DNA from: Chitinophaga varians
GTDB taxonomy: Bacteria > Bacteroidota > Bacteroidia > Chitinophagales > Chitinophagaceae
DNA length: 64,000 nucleotides
NCBI RefSeq assembly: GCF_012641275.1
Contig: NZ_JABAIA010000001.1
Coordinates: 806,001 to 870,000 of the forward strand
Direction: 5' to 3'
The translations under genes were made by a program, and so were the position numbers. The notes under the pieces were generated by a model. The model was not told the origin of the DNA. It saw only the letters and a program-made list of their open reading frames with translations, and made no database searches. Below, in pieces: positions 1-9,784 of the stretch (position 1 is its first letter; each line of letters starts with the position of its first letter).

Positions 1-762
1 TACACCGATCTTGTTGAACCCAACAGAATGGATGAGAAGCCCTTCTTTGTTTTTGACATCGCTGAAATGAAGGACACTCAGATTGAGGAGTTAAAGAAGT
101 TTCACAAAACGAACTTTGATTTCACCAAAATCGTCAATACTGCCAGTGAATTGAAATACACCAATGAGTTAAAACTACTCATTTCCCAGGAGCTGAATAA
201 TCCATCGCCCGATTTTGTAAAGTATTTCGCAAGGCAAATCTATCCGGGCGTTGTTACACAAAAGATCGTGGACCAATTTACAGAGCTTACTAAAAAATCA
301 TTCACCCAGTACATCAACGATATTATCACTGACCGGCTCAAATCAGCACTGACCAAGGAGGCTGAAAACCAAAAGCTGGAGACAACAACTGTTGAAGATG
401 ATAGTCCCCTCCAGGAGGATGAACCGAAAATATTCACAACTCAGGAAGAAATAGACGGATTTTTAATAGTAAAATCTATTTTGAGACAGATCATACCGGT
501 ACACAGGATTGTTTACAGGGATGCTCAGTCTTATTTTTCTATTCTTCTGGATGATAATAACCGGAAAACGATCTGCCGCCTATATTTTAATGGCGCCAAA
601 AAGCAGGTTGGCTTGTTTGACAGTAACAAAAAAGAATCTAAAGTAGAGATCCTTAGTCTTGATGATTTATACGCCCACTCCAGTACCTTACTGGATATGG
701 TACGAACTTATGACAACAAGAAGGTCTCCGCAGATTCAGAAATAGAACAAAGCAGAAATTAA
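1..762 (+). CDS. Type I restriction endonuclease-like protein, 5'-truncated by window edge
   Basis: The frame is open from base 1 (codons YTDLVEPNR precede the first ATG at 28), so the gene starts outside the window and about 253 residues of its C-terminal part are visible. The segment has the pattern 'MDEKPFF...ELKKFHK..FD...A..LKYTNELK', which I recognise from the COG4748 family of stand-alone type I restriction R-subunit-like proteins, where a PD-(D/E)xK nuclease domain lies at the N-terminus. The nuclease domain itself is not visible. The last ~100 residues form a separate alpha/beta module ('IDGFLIVKSILRQIIP...ICRLYFN') typical of that family's C-terminus. The gene is complete at its 3' end and is followed by a hairpin terminator. 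The family call is from memory and no methylase partner is in view. Confidence 0.7.
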   Translation, partial: YTDLVEPNRMDEKPFFVFDIAEMKDTQIEELKKFHKTNFDFTKIVNTASELKYTNELKLLISQELNNPSPDFVKYFARQIYPGVVTQKIVDQFTELTKKSFTQYINDIITDRLKSALTKEAENQKLETTTVEDDSPLQEDEPKIFTTQEEIDGFLIVKSILRQIIPVHRIVYRDAQSYFSILLDDNNRKTICRLYFNGAKKQVGLFDSNKKESKVEILSLDDLYAHSSTLLDMVRTYDNKKVSADSEIEQSRN

Positions 763-768
763 AACTAC

Positions 769-800
769 GAACAGAGCCCGGATTATACCAGGCTCTGTTC
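769..800. terminator. Bidirectional hairpin terminator between convergent genes
   Basis: A perfect 10-bp inverted repeat (gaacagagcc 769-778, ggctctgttc 791-800) with a 12-nt loop lies between the restriction gene (+) and the TlpA-like gene (-). Neither side has a strong U-tract (ttcatcattc on +, gtagtttta on -), so it may be a weak terminator serving both. Confidence 0.6.
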
Positions 801-861
801 TTCATCATTCTTTCAGTTATCACACACCTCCTCAGCGATCTTTAAAGACAAGGCACTTCTT

Positions 862-2268
862 TTACTGCGCGTTTAAGGCTTCTTCAATTCGTGCAGGCGT
901 TTTATCTTCGCTCGGCCGGGAAGCATCGCTGTCAAATATTTTCCCGTCCCTTCCAATGATCACGTAACGCGGAACCCCCATAATATTAAAGGCTTTTGCC
1001 ACTACGCTGTTCATGCCGCCGGCTGACAACAGGTGGATGCCTTCAATTTTATCGTCCGCAATCGCTTTTTTCCAGGCCGCGGCTTTGTCATCCACACTGA
1101 TGTAGAGGAACACCACGTCCTTGTTATCTTTAAATCTTTCGTGAAGTTTAGGGCTGCCGTTTTTCATCTCATAGCGGCAGGGAGCGCACCAACTGGCCCA
1201 GAAATCCATATAGATTACTTTACCGGCAAAATCCTTCAGTGTCACGTCTTTTCCGTTGATATCCTTCAATGTAAAAAAGGGCGGCACTTTGCCGGCAGCC
1301 AGCGCCAACGTCTTCCGGTAAGACTCCTGTATTGTTTTAGCGTCTTCCGGAGTGGCGCACTTCGCTACGAAATTGTCAATGGCAGGTTTCAGGGCAGTCA
1401 CGTCTTTCGCCATTCCGATGAGGGTATTCAGCGTAATCGCCATGGCCATGCTGCGCACCTTTCCGATGTAATGCTGTTCAATCAACCTTAACCGCTGCAT
1501 CAATACCTGAGAATATTCCATGGCACTGTCCAGCCGGCCCTGCTCAAATGATTCACGCCAGCCCAGCAGCGGAGGATAGGCCCCTCTCATAAAAATATTA
1601 TAGGATTCGTTGCTGAGCAGACTATCATTCATCTCAACATTGTCCGCCAGTTTCCAGAAACTATCCGGTAGCACTTCAGACATTTTTTTCTTAAAGCCAA
1701 GATGATAAAAATACGGCGCCAGCACTACAGAGCTTAACTTCCGGTATTTCAGCGTTATGGACTGGTCCTGGTAAAAAGCAGGTGTCACCTTTTGTTTATT
1801 GGCCTCCAGTATATCGATCGATTCCTGTTCTGCATGGTCTACCATGTCATAGTATTCCTTCATCGTCATCTTAGTGGCATCTGCCGTGGTATTACGCAGC
1901 ATATACTGGTAAGTGTAGTTCCATAAGACGGTGGCATTGGCAGCACCGGGACCGGAGAAGGTCGTATTGGCCTCAAAATCCGTTTTGATATTCAGTTTGT
2001 CACCCGCTTCGAGAAACAAAGGCAGCTCTCCTTTTTTAGGCGTGCTGATACCCAGTCTGACCGACTTCGGGAAAGTCCCTGTAAAGCGATATATAAATTC
2101 CCCTCCTTTATTGGGCCCGATCGTGACTACCTTTTCTCCCTCAGCTATCCACATAGAATCGACCTTCAGGGGGGCGACCCCTATGGCAATGATTGCGTCT
2201 TTCTTTTGTCCGAAGGCAATAGCTGCATACAAGCAGTATAAGGCCATTATCATACTCTTTTTCATCAT
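862..2268 (-). CDS. TlpA-like thiol-disulfide oxidoreductase (secreted thioredoxin-fold)
   Basis: This 468-residue protein has an N-terminal signal peptide (about residues 1-20, ending AFGQ), a beta-rich N-terminal part resembling DUF4369, a long helical middle, and a C-terminal AhpC/TSA-redoxin domain (about 325-465). The redox motif is WCAPC with cysteines at 361 and 364, and the cis-proline loop is GVPRYVI. It should act in the periplasm as a reductant of protein disulfides. It lies 132 bp downstream of susD on the same strand, so it probably ends the operon sigma-fecR-susC-susD-tlpA. Such TlpA genes behind SusCD pairs are common in Chitinophagaceae, but their substrate is not known. The domain call is secure and the role is inferred. 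Confidence 0.85.
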   Translation of the reverse strand: MMKKSMIMALYCLYAAIAFGQKKDAIIAIGVAPLKVDSMWIAEGEKVVTIGPNKGGEFIYRFTGTFPKSVRLGISTPKKGELPLFLEAGDKLNIKTDFEANTTFSGPGAANATVLWNYTYQYMLRNTTADATKMTMKEYYDMVDHAEQESIDILEANKQKVTPAFYQDQSITLKYRKLSSVVLAPYFYHLGFKKKMSEVLPDSFWKLADNVEMNDSLLSNESYNIFMRGAYPPLLGWRESFEQGRLDSAMEYSQVLMQRLRLIEQHYIGKVRSMAMAITLNTLIGMAKDVTALKPAIDNFVAKCATPEDAKTIQESYRKTLALAAGKVPPFFTLKDINGKDVTLKDFAGKVIYMDFWASWCAPCRYEMKNGSPKLHERFKDNKDVVFLYISVDDKAAAWKKAIADDKIEGIHLLSAGGMNSVVAKAFNIMGVPRYVIIGRDGKIFDSDASRPSEDKTPARIEEALNAQ

Positions 2269-2400
2269 TTGGTTTGCTTTTATTTTTTACAGAAATTATT
2301 TCACGGCCTGTGTACCATCCGATCAGGCAAAGCGATGGCAGGACTGCTGCTTTATACAGACAATCGGTAAACGAACGGCCCGGTTAATCAAAAAATGTAG

Positions 2401-3855
2401 TTACGGATTTTGCGGCATATCCGGATTGGCATTGGCGATATACAGTGGAACACGGAAAGTCAGCCGTTCCGGACGCAGTGTGTACGAGCTTTTCACGGCA
2501 CCGCTCACATCATAGACGGTATGCGTGGTGCCAACCGTAGATTTATACACCGGGTCTACAGACAGGCGACGCATATCAAACCACCGGTATCCCTGCAAGG
2601 GAAATTCACGGATTCTTTCATCGAGAATGAATGTCGTCAATGCTACCTTATCCGCCGCAATAGCAGCAGGCACTACCGCTTCTTCCGCAGGCATTCTCAT
2701 TGCCCGGAATGCCTCCATGTCCGCCACGGCGCCGGCAAGGTCATTCATGCGTGACTTACATTCAGCCCTCAACAGGCAGATATCCGGAACGCTTACGCCG
2801 ATGTTGCTTATCCCGCCTCTCCCCCATGCCCTGAGCATACCACCAGGATAGGCATGGGTAAAATCACCAAAAGGATTCGGTGTCAGGAATGCACGGCGAT
2901 AATCGCCGGGCAGATAGAGGCCAACAGTTTTAGGGCTCAGCACCACACCGGAAAAAAGGAAGTTGAAATAGTTGACGGTCTGTTTGAGAAAGAGGACTTC
3001 CTGATCGATATTTAAATTGCCTCTGGCTGGCCCTGTTATGGGGCTAACCGGCGTAAAGGCGCCGCCGGGGGCAAGCTCCTTCCGAAAATCGTACAGGCCT
3101 GCCGGGATGCTGGCACCGGGCAGGTCATTGATCGCTGCATTCAAAGATGACAATGCTTTGTCATATTGTCCCATAAAGACATACACCTTGCCCAACAATC
3201 CTTCTGCAGCAGGCCTCGACATCCGGAGGCGGTTGGTCAGCGCAACGGGCAAATAAGGCAATGACGCTGTAAGGTCTTCCACAATGAGGGTGTAGATTTC
3301 TTTTACAGTAGCGCGGGTAAATGTTGTTTTTGACACATCAGCTGTCAACACCCTGGGCACCGCCAGATCTGTAGCGGCAGTGGCTTCATTATACGGCGCT
3401 CCATAAAAATTCACCATCATAAAGTATCCCCAGGCGCGGCAGGCAAGGGCTTCGGCCTTCAATGATTGTTTCTGCGCCTCACTGCCATCTGTGGCATTCA
3501 TTACTTCATTGATGACTTTATTATACTGATACACCATCTGCATGATCACGGTCCATTCCATGGAGGTGGCGTCCGGCAGATAAATATCATTTTCCCACCG
3601 GAAAGACTTCTGGCTCTCCGGCAATGTTTCACCGGTAAAGTAAGGCTCTACGCCAGCCGCCTCATCACCGGATACCAGGTGCGGCGTCACTGTGAGCGGG
3701 AGAGAGTTCAGCAGCTGATCATAGTCAGCTGTTCTTTCCGCCACCAGCACCCCCTTGGGGTTGATTTCCAGGAAATCCCTTTTACAGGCTTCCTGTGTTG
3801 ACAGGACCACCAATGCTATCAGCGGATAAATATGTTTTCGGTTAAGTAGCCTCAT
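2401..3855 (-). CDS. SusD/RagB-family surface lipoprotein
   Basis: The 484-residue protein is a SusD-like outer-membrane lipoprotein that caps its SusC partner and binds the ligand before uptake. It starts with a lipoprotein signal (lipobox near TQEAC, residues 20-24) followed by the family's 'KRDFLEINPKG' opening, helical TPR-like segments ('ACRAWGYFMMVNFYGAPYNEA', 'LLGKVYVFMGQYDKAL'), and the C-terminal 'ILDERIREFPLQGYRWFDMRRL' motif. It is about 484 residues, slightly short for the family. Its start lies 11 bp behind the susC stop, so the two are co-transcribed. The ligand cannot be read from the sequence. No glycosidase is linked, and a peptide- or metal-complex-type substrate is as likely as a glycan. 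Confidence 0.92.
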   Translation of the reverse strand: MRLLNRKHIYPLIALVVLSTQEACKRDFLEINPKGVLVAERTADYDQLLNSLPLTVTPHLVSGDEAAGVEPYFTGETLPESQKSFRWENDIYLPDATSMEWTVIMQMVYQYNKVINEVMNATDGSEAQKQSLKAEALACRAWGYFMMVNFYGAPYNEATAATDLAVPRVLTADVSKTTFTRATVKEIYTLIVEDLTASLPYLPVALTNRLRMSRPAAEGLLGKVYVFMGQYDKALSSLNAAINDLPGASIPAGLYDFRKELAPGGAFTPVSPITGPARGNLNIDQEVLFLKQTVNYFNFLFSGVVLSPKTVGLYLPGDYRRAFLTPNPFGDFTHAYPGGMLRAWGRGGISNIGVSVPDICLLRAECKSRMNDLAGAVADMEAFRAMRMPAEEAVVPAAIAADKVALTTFILDERIREFPLQGYRWFDMRRLSVDPVYKSTVGTTHTVYDVSGAVKSSYTLRPERLTFRVPLYIANANPDMPQNP

Positions 3856-3866
3856 GTCAATAGTTT

Positions 3867-6800
3867 TTACAGTGTTAAATGAGCACCTAAAGTGACAGCA
3901 CCCTGGTTCACCGGCATAGCAGCACGGTAGCCGTACCTGGCATCATGGAATTCAGGATCGATGCCATCATGGTTCGCTTTCCACAGCATCAGGTTGGACA
4001 CCTGTAGCCGAAGCGTCAATTGCTCCGCACGGATCCTTTTTATTGTGGTTGCAGGCAGTGCGTACGATAACGTGATATCGCGGACCTTAGCATAAGAGGC
4101 ATCCACCACGTTGATATTACCATATACATAATAGTCGGTATTACGGCGGGCATAGTTCTCCTGGGTACTGACAAAAGAAGGTATATTGGTATGTGCCTCA
4201 TCTCCCGGCTGCTTCCAGCGATTGGCAAAATCTGCATGCAAGTTGCCTGCAGTGAAATTCAGGGTTTGAATAAAACCATAACCGGTATAAGTACGGTTTA
4301 CATCGCGGAACATTTTGTTGCCAATGTTGTAGGTGATATTAACATTCAGTGAGAATGATTTATAGCTGAACAGGTTAGAGAACCCTCCGCTCCAGGGTTG
4401 CTGATAAACTCCCATATATACCACATCTCCTGCTTTTACGCCAACAGGATCTTTAGTGGTGCTTTTATCATGCAGCTTCACCAAGGGGTCGCCCATTGGG
4501 TCCAGTCCTGCAAAATCATAAGCCCATAGCGCAAAGGCAGGGCGTCCTTCGATATAATTCGCATCGTGGACCATCTGCGTACCGGTGGTGTAAGGGAATT
4601 GCTGCGCCAGTTTATCTATCTTATTCCTGTTATAGGACATGGTCAGCATCGTGATCCACTTAAAATCCTTTGTCAGGATGTTACCCGTCGAAAGGGTGAG
4701 TTCAATGCCTTTATTGGTAATATCGCCGGCATTACCGAATATGGTGGTAAAGCCTGTAAGAGGGTTGACTGGCACACTTCCCAGCAGGTTGGTCGTTTTT
4801 TTCCGGTATACGTCAACGGAACCGGTAAGCCGGTCTCCCCAAAATGCGAAGTCAATACCGATATTGACGGTCTTAGTGCTTTCCCAGGTCAGATTGGGAT
4901 TAGCCGGCGCGGAAACATACATGGCTTTACCGCCAGGCGCATTCCCCGAATTAAGGGCTGTCAGCACATCAAAAGAAGCGGCGCTGCCCGGGACGGGTGA
5001 AATGCCGGTGATACCATAAGTCACTCTTAGCGCCAGGTTATTCACACCTCTGACAGCTTCAAAAAATGGTTCATTACAGATATCCCATTTACCGCCTATG
5101 CTCCATACAGGCTTGCTCTGTGCTGCTTTGTTCCTGCCAAACAAGTTGCTCTGGTCTTTACGCCACGAGGCATTGAGTGAATACCGCCGGTTATAGGTAT
5201 AAGCAGCATTGACGTACCAGGAGGTAAAACGGGACAATACTTCTTTCTCCGTAAAAATCGAATCCGCGTTTAAAAAAGAGCCGTTCATGGAAGACGGCAT
5301 GACGGGGCCTGGCACCCCAATGGTGGTCAACTGCCGGTAGTTGACCAGCGAATAGGTCTGCAATCGTTGATCGTAGCCGTATTGGCGGTTCGTATTATAA
5401 ATACTTTTTTGTTCCTGTGCTTCCTGTCCTGCCATGGCCGTCAGCTGATGCCTGCTTTTCATCCAGCTATGATCATATATAAGCTGATTCCTGACCACCC
5501 AGTTGTCCTGGTTTGAATTCGTGACCTGGTATTGTCCGCCGGCGACGGGCAGATGGTACATCGGGATACTACCGGTGGGCGTCACTTCCGTAAAATTCAC
5601 GGTCTGTACCCGCTGTCGGTAGTTGGTATTATCATCGTAAGCGGTTGTCCGGACATTGCCTTTTACGTAGCCATACATTCCTTCAAACCGCAGGTCTTTG
5701 AAGAGGTTGATCGTCATGCCGCTATTGATGCGGGCAAGCGAGCCATTACTTTTTGTGACGCCGGTATTGATATCTTCTATAGGATTATAATTCAGGTTGA
5801 TTTTACCGGCGGCTTCCATACTTGCTCTGGCCTCTTCGCTCAGATAGCCCATATAGGGCATATCGATGCTTTTGCCATTACCGTCCCTGAACAGCTGGTA
5901 AGGCAGGAAGCGGGCATCAGGCGAAACAGCACGGTTGGAAGATGTCACCGTGTTAGTGATATCTGTCAGCAAAAAAACTTTCAGGTATTTATTGAACTTA
6001 AAGTCCTGACGGGTATTTACTTTATACGCATTGTTGGAATTGCCCGGCGTATAATCGGTGGTACCGGTATATGCCACAGATCCATAAAAAGAGTATTTGC
6101 CGGAGCCGCCGGCAACAGACAGCGTATGGTTCGTCAGCCTTGCAGGGCGGTACCAGCTGTCTTTTATCTGCCGCAGGTTACTGATATGGGACAGACTGTC
6201 CAGTTTAGCGTTACCTTGTGCGGCTGTCAATATTCCTCTGTACATATCGTACAATATTTGCCTGTCGGGCGATAGCCCGGTAGGATTATCATTTCCCGGG
6301 TCATAGGTGGTGGCCATGCCATAGGGCCGGTTAACCGGATCAAAGGTTTCTTTCGATGCCTGGATATATTGCGCGCTGTTCAGCACAGGGAAATAACTGA
6401 TGTCCGGCTTGCCTCTGAAGCTGACAAACCCGTCGTAGTTTACACTAAGGCGTTCATTGGCATATCCTTTTTTTGTGGTGATCACGATAACACCATTGGA
6501 AGCACGGGCGCCCCAGATAGAAGCGGCAGTAGCATCTTTTAAGACACTGATGCTTTCCACGTCCTGCGGATTAACAGAAGACACATCATTGAGCGGCATG
6601 CCATCTACCACGTACAACGGATTTTTATCCGCATTGATCGTACTGAGACCGCGCACCTGGAAGGTAGTCCCGTCGGCCACGGCGTTAGGCGAATTATTGA
6701 TCACCAGTCCCGGTACGAGACCTTCTATCCGTTGCAGGATATTCATGCTGGTGCTGCGGTCCTGGGCCACCCCCATATCAGGATTGGAAAAAGAGCCGGC

Positions 6801-7547
6801 GCTGCGTTCCTTTGATATCTGCTGGTAGCCGGTATTGACAGTAACAGTCTCCAGTTCCGTAGGATCTGCTTCCAGCAGAATAACAGCGCCATCTGCTGTG
6901 TTGAGGACGGCTGCATCCGTCACTTTTTTCTCAGCCCCCACCAGCGCGAGTGTGCCAGAGGCGGTTACCGCCACTGTAACAGGACGAAATCCCAGATAGG
7001 TGATGTTCAATAAATCATTTTCCTTTACGGCGATGGTGAACCTGCCATTAGCATCCGTAATGGTGCCATTGTTGGCCCCGGCCACTCTGACAGATACTCC
7101 CGGCAGTGGCGTGCCTTCAGCACTGCGCACAATTCCCTTTACCGGGGGCACAACCAGTACAGTCGCTGTGGATAAGGATTTCCGGCTGATAATAATGGAC
7201 GTGTTTTTAATGATGAACACCAGCGGCTGGTCCCTGAATACATCCTTCAGGAATGTTTCCAATGGTTGGTTATTGGCGGCGATGGTAACGGGAAGCGCGC
7301 TTTTCAGCACCTCATCATCGTACAAAGCCACAAAGCCGGTTTGTTTTCTTACTTCTTCCAGCACCGTTTCAAGTTTTATTTTGCTTCCGGTGAACGTTAT
7401 TTTCTGGGAGAAACTCCTGGCAGAAATGTGCAGGCAGCAGACAAACATAAAAATCGCGATCAGTTTCATCACTCGCAACATTAGGTGGATAGACCAGCGG
7501 TTTGTAAAGACAACACGCTCCTGGTTACAAAAAGTATTTAATTGCAT
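3867..7547 (-). CDS. SusC/RagA-family TonB-dependent transporter with STN signalling domain
   Basis: At 1226 residues this is a large SusC-like outer-membrane importer. After an N-terminal signal region (ending near ARSFSQ, residue ~48) come an STN/secretin domain (about 48-125), a CarboxypepD_reg-like domain (about 135-225), a TonB-box-like stretch (ETVTVNTGYQ), the plug ('VRGLSTINADKNPLYVVDGMPL', 'LKDATAASIWGARASNGVI') and a beta-barrel ending in GAHLTL. The STN domain indicates that substrate binding is signalled to the FecR anti-sigma factor encoded just upstream, which releases the ECF sigma factor. Other possible starts are the Met residues at about 23 and 27. The antisense strand of its leader carries a candidate small RNA. 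Family and architecture are clear and the substrate is unknown. Confidence 0.95.
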   Translation of the reverse strand: MQLNTFCNQERVVFTNRWSIHLMLRVMKLIAIFMFVCCLHISARSFSQKITFTGSKIKLETVLEEVRKQTGFVALYDDEVLKSALPVTIAANNQPLETFLKDVFRDQPLVFIIKNTSIIISRKSLSTATVLVVPPVKGIVRSAEGTPLPGVSVRVAGANNGTITDANGRFTIAVKENDLLNITYLGFRPVTVAVTASGTLALVGAEKKVTDAAVLNTADGAVILLEADPTELETVTVNTGYQQISKERSAGSFSNPDMGVAQDRSTSMNILQRIEGLVPGLVINNSPNAVADGTTFQVRGLSTINADKNPLYVVDGMPLNDVSSVNPQDVESISVLKDATAASIWGARASNGVIVITTKKGYANERLSVNYDGFVSFRGKPDISYFPVLNSAQYIQASKETFDPVNRPYGMATTYDPGNDNPTGLSPDRQILYDMYRGILTAAQGNAKLDSLSHISNLRQIKDSWYRPARLTNHTLSVAGGSGKYSFYGSVAYTGTTDYTPGNSNNAYKVNTRQDFKFNKYLKVFLLTDITNTVTSSNRAVSPDARFLPYQLFRDGNGKSIDMPYMGYLSEEARASMEAAGKINLNYNPIEDINTGVTKSNGSLARINSGMTINLFKDLRFEGMYGYVKGNVRTTAYDDNTNYRQRVQTVNFTEVTPTGSIPMYHLPVAGGQYQVTNSNQDNWVVRNQLIYDHSWMKSRHQLTAMAGQEAQEQKSIYNTNRQYGYDQRLQTYSLVNYRQLTTIGVPGPVMPSSMNGSFLNADSIFTEKEVLSRFTSWYVNAAYTYNRRYSLNASWRKDQSNLFGRNKAAQSKPVWSIGGKWDICNEPFFEAVRGVNNLALRVTYGITGISPVPGSAASFDVLTALNSGNAPGGKAMYVSAPANPNLTWESTKTVNIGIDFAFWGDRLTGSVDVYRKKTTNLLGSVPVNPLTGFTTIFGNAGDITNKGIELTLSTGNILTKDFKWITMLTMSYNRNKIDKLAQQFPYTTGTQMVHDANYIEGRPAFALWAYDFAGLDPMGDPLVKLHDKSTTKDPVGVKAGDVVYMGVYQQPWSGGFSNLFSYKSFSLNVNITYNIGNKMFRDVNRTYTGYGFIQTLNFTAGNLHADFANRWKQPGDEAHTNIPSFVSTQENYARRNTDYYVYGNINVVDASYAKVRDITLSYALPATTIKRIRAEQLTLRLQVSNLMLWKANHDGIDPEFHDARYGYRAAMPVNQGAVTLGAHLTL

Positions 7548-7582
7548 ACATTTGCATCAGTTTATTGGTTGATAATAAAGCA

Positions 7583-7663
7583 GTCCTGTATTGAGCAATA
7601 CGGTTGTTTTTAGGACCAGCCAGAACGTTATACCGGAAGTGGTGCAAACACTTCCGGTTTTTT
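7583..7663 (+). ncRNA. Candidate antisense small RNA between fecR and susC
   Basis: On the plus strand, opposite to both flanking genes, lie two hairpins. The first is 7583-7616 (outer gtcct/aggac, inner gtattg/caatac). The second is a textbook terminator with accggaagt 7632-7640, a 9-nt loop, acttccggt 7650-7658 and six T at 7658-7663. The T-run lies only on the plus side, so the terminator points away from susC and serves a plus-strand transcript. A perfect -7 element (TACATTTG, 7547-7554) sits on the plus strand at the susC start codon and would give an RNA of about 100 nt starting near 7561, covering the susC 5' leader. No good -33 box is visible. The layout resembles the DonS-type antisense RNAs of Bacteroides sigma/anti-sigma/SusC loci. 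Expression is inferred. Confidence 0.45.
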
Positions 7664-7737
7664 CTGCTGTTGTCCCTGTTTCAGATCATCAGGGCATAAT
7701 TGGTTTTTAATGGTGAGAAAATTATTTTAATGGTGGT

Positions 7738-8916
7738 TTACTGTATCGTTAGTACTTTTCCTTCGAGTTGATAGTGAATATTAAATTGATCAAGCACCTC
7801 CAGCACCTGTGACAATTGCAGGTCCCTGCCTAACTTCCCGTGAAATTTCTTTTCCGGTACCGGGCCACGGTAAACTATTTCAAGGTCATACCATCTGGCC
7901 AACTGGCGTAGAAAAGCATCGGTCCCTTCGCCTTCCGCATCGAATATTCCCTTTCTCCAGGCCACGGCTTTTTCTATGTTGGCCGGCTGTACGCGGACAG
8001 CTGAGTTGGATGCGGCAATGGCTTCCTCCCCGGGTTTCAGCAGATGGGCTTTTCCGTCCTGTACTACTTTCACGCTGCCCTGCAGCAGGGTGGTTTTCAT
8101 CACCGGTTCATCCGTATAGGCGTTCACGTTAAAACTGGTACCCAATACCTGTATGGAGGTCTGTTTGTTGATGCTGACGTAAAACGGTTGCCGGGCATTG
8201 GCAGCTACTTCCAGGTAGGCTTCTCCGGTGATCTCCACCCTTCTTTCACTGCCGTTAAATACGGTGGGGTAGGTAATAGCCGATGCGGCATTGAGCCATA
8301 CGGCGGTACCATCAGGCAATACTACGCGGAACTGCCGCCCTTTGGGCGTAGACAGCACATTTAAAGCAGGTGTGCCGGAGCTTCCGGCGGGCGCATAGGT
8401 GAGGGCATTGTTTTGCAGCATGACCTTTGTGCCCTGCTGGTTGGCCACTTCGCCATCAGGCATGCTGTCCAATACAACTACAGCACCGTCAGAAAGGGTA
8501 AGGATAGCGCCATTCCTGCCGGGGGCGATGTCCGGATGTTTAACGCCCAGTTGTCCTGTTTCAGTTGCCTGTTTCCGGCCCACAGGCCGCAGGAAATAAA
8601 TGCCGGTAGTCAGCAACAGTAATACCGCCGCGGCGGCCGCCCACCTGTAGCGGTACAGCGTACGAACGTTCGTCACCGGAACTGCTTCCTCACGGAGGTG
8701 CTGCAATCTCTCCTGCAATGCCAGGAGGCTCTTCTCCCGGCGGGCAACGTCTTCTTCTCCCACAAAGGCCCCGGCAGAGGCCTTTTCAGCCATGATACGG
8801 TCCAATATATCACGGTTGGCTTTATCTTCCAGCATAGCTATAAAGGCCGCCTCCTGCTCCGGAGTCAGTGAATCGGTCAGATAGGCATCTATCAGTTCAG
8901 CAAATGGCGTATTCAT
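7738..8916 (-). CDS. FecR-family anti-sigma factor
   Basis: The 392-residue protein (start taken at MNTPFAEL; an in-frame extension to 8943 is possible) is an inner-membrane anti-sigma regulator. It has a cytoplasmic N-terminal part with 'ELIDAYLTDSLTPEQEAAF' (about 6-25), one transmembrane segment (about 91-110), a FecR domain (about 195-290, 'TPKGRQFRVVLPDGTAVWLNA', 'EAYLEVA', 'VLGTSFNVNAY') and a C-terminal DUF4974/STN-like domain that meets the STN domain of the receptor. It lies about 80 bp behind the ECF sigma gene and in front of susC, so its partners are these two. Its function as sigma-factor control follows from family and context. Confidence 0.93.
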   Translation of the reverse strand: MNTPFAELIDAYLTDSLTPEQEAAFIAMLEDKANRDILDRIMAEKASAGAFVGEEDVARREKSLLALQERLQHLREEAVPVTNVRTLYRYRWAAAAAVLLLLTTGIYFLRPVGRKQATETGQLGVKHPDIAPGRNGAILTLSDGAVVVLDSMPDGEVANQQGTKVMLQNNALTYAPAGSSGTPALNVLSTPKGRQFRVVLPDGTAVWLNAASAITYPTVFNGSERRVEITGEAYLEVAANARQPFYVSINKQTSIQVLGTSFNVNAYTDEPVMKTTLLQGSVKVVQDGKAHLLKPGEEAIAASNSAVRVQPANIEKAVAWRKGIFDAEGEGTDAFLRQLARWYDLEIVYRGPVPEKKFHGKLGRDLQLSQVLEVLDQFNIHYQLEGKVLTIQ

Positions 8917-8997
8917 GAATATACTTTTATAGACCGGGCGCATACGCCGGCAGAGATAAGACGTAAAAAGAAAATGATACTCCCGAAAAAAACAATA

Positions 8998-9600
8998 TTA
9001 TTTTTCAAAAAACAGGCAGACAGCCACCAGTAAGAGTTCCGTGAGATAGCCCTGCTGGTTTAGAAAATCCCGTATATGGTTGAGCGCGAGGGTGATCAGG
9101 TTGGCCACCGTTTTCTTCGACAGCTGCATGTGTGCGGCAATCTGATCGTGTGAGAGTCCATTGGTACGGCTCAGTAAAAAAGCTTCGCGTTGTTTTGCAG
9201 ACAAGCCATTGAGCGCTGTCTGTATCAGGCCGGCCGCCTCTTTGTGCTGTAGCAATGCTTCCTGGGGGGAAGGCGCGGCAACATCCTCGCCCGGGCCCAG
9301 GTCACGGATCAGCATCTGGCGTCTGCCTTGCCGCATGGTATTGATAATTTCATGACGCACCATCGTCATAAAGTAGGCCCTGAAATCCTTCCATTCCGGA
9401 ATGTTTTCCTTTTTGAGCCACAGCTTTACAAATACCTCCTGGATGGTATCCTCAGCCAGGGCAGGAGACTTTAAGAATGACAACGCAAGTGAGTACACCT
9501 CATTCCAGTAATGCCTGTATAGTTGCGCATAGGCCAGTTCATCGCCGCCCGCAATAGCATTCAGGAATTCCTTCCCGTTGTATGAAGAAATATCCGGCAA
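8998..9600 (-). CDS. ECF RNA polymerase sigma factor (sigma-70 family)
   Basis: This 200-residue protein has region 2 (about 25-95, 'YRHYWNEVYSLALSFLKSPALAEDTIQEVFVKLW') and region 4 (about 130-185, 'LSAKQREAFLLSRTNGLSHDQIAAHMQLSKKTV'). It is the first gene of cassette 1 and should direct RNA polymerase to the susC promoter when released by the neighbouring FecR protein. The C-terminus carries a short hydrophobic stretch (TELLLVAVCLFF, about 186-197), often present in Bacteroidota ECF factors next to FecR. No -7 element of type TAnnTTTG was found in the 230 bp upstream. Confidence 0.93.
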   Translation of the reverse strand: MPDISSYNGKEFLNAIAGGDELAYAQLYRHYWNEVYSLALSFLKSPALAEDTIQEVFVKLWLKKENIPEWKDFRAYFMTMVRHEIINTMRQGRRQMLIRDLGPGEDVAAPSPQEALLQHKEAAGLIQTALNGLSAKQREAFLLSRTNGLSHDQIAAHMQLSKKTVANLITLALNHIRDFLNQQGYLTELLLVAVCLFFEK

Positions 9601-9784
9601 ATAAAGTTGATTTAAAAAGTTTAATAACTGTGTACGCCTATTCCTATCGCGTGTGTTCCACTCTTTTTAATGATCTCTTCGTTCTGCCTGCAATATTATA
9701 ATATCACCCTGATAAAATAAAATGTACTGCTATGTAATAATGGGCCACTCATTCTTTACGGGGAGAACAAAAACGGCTATAAAA

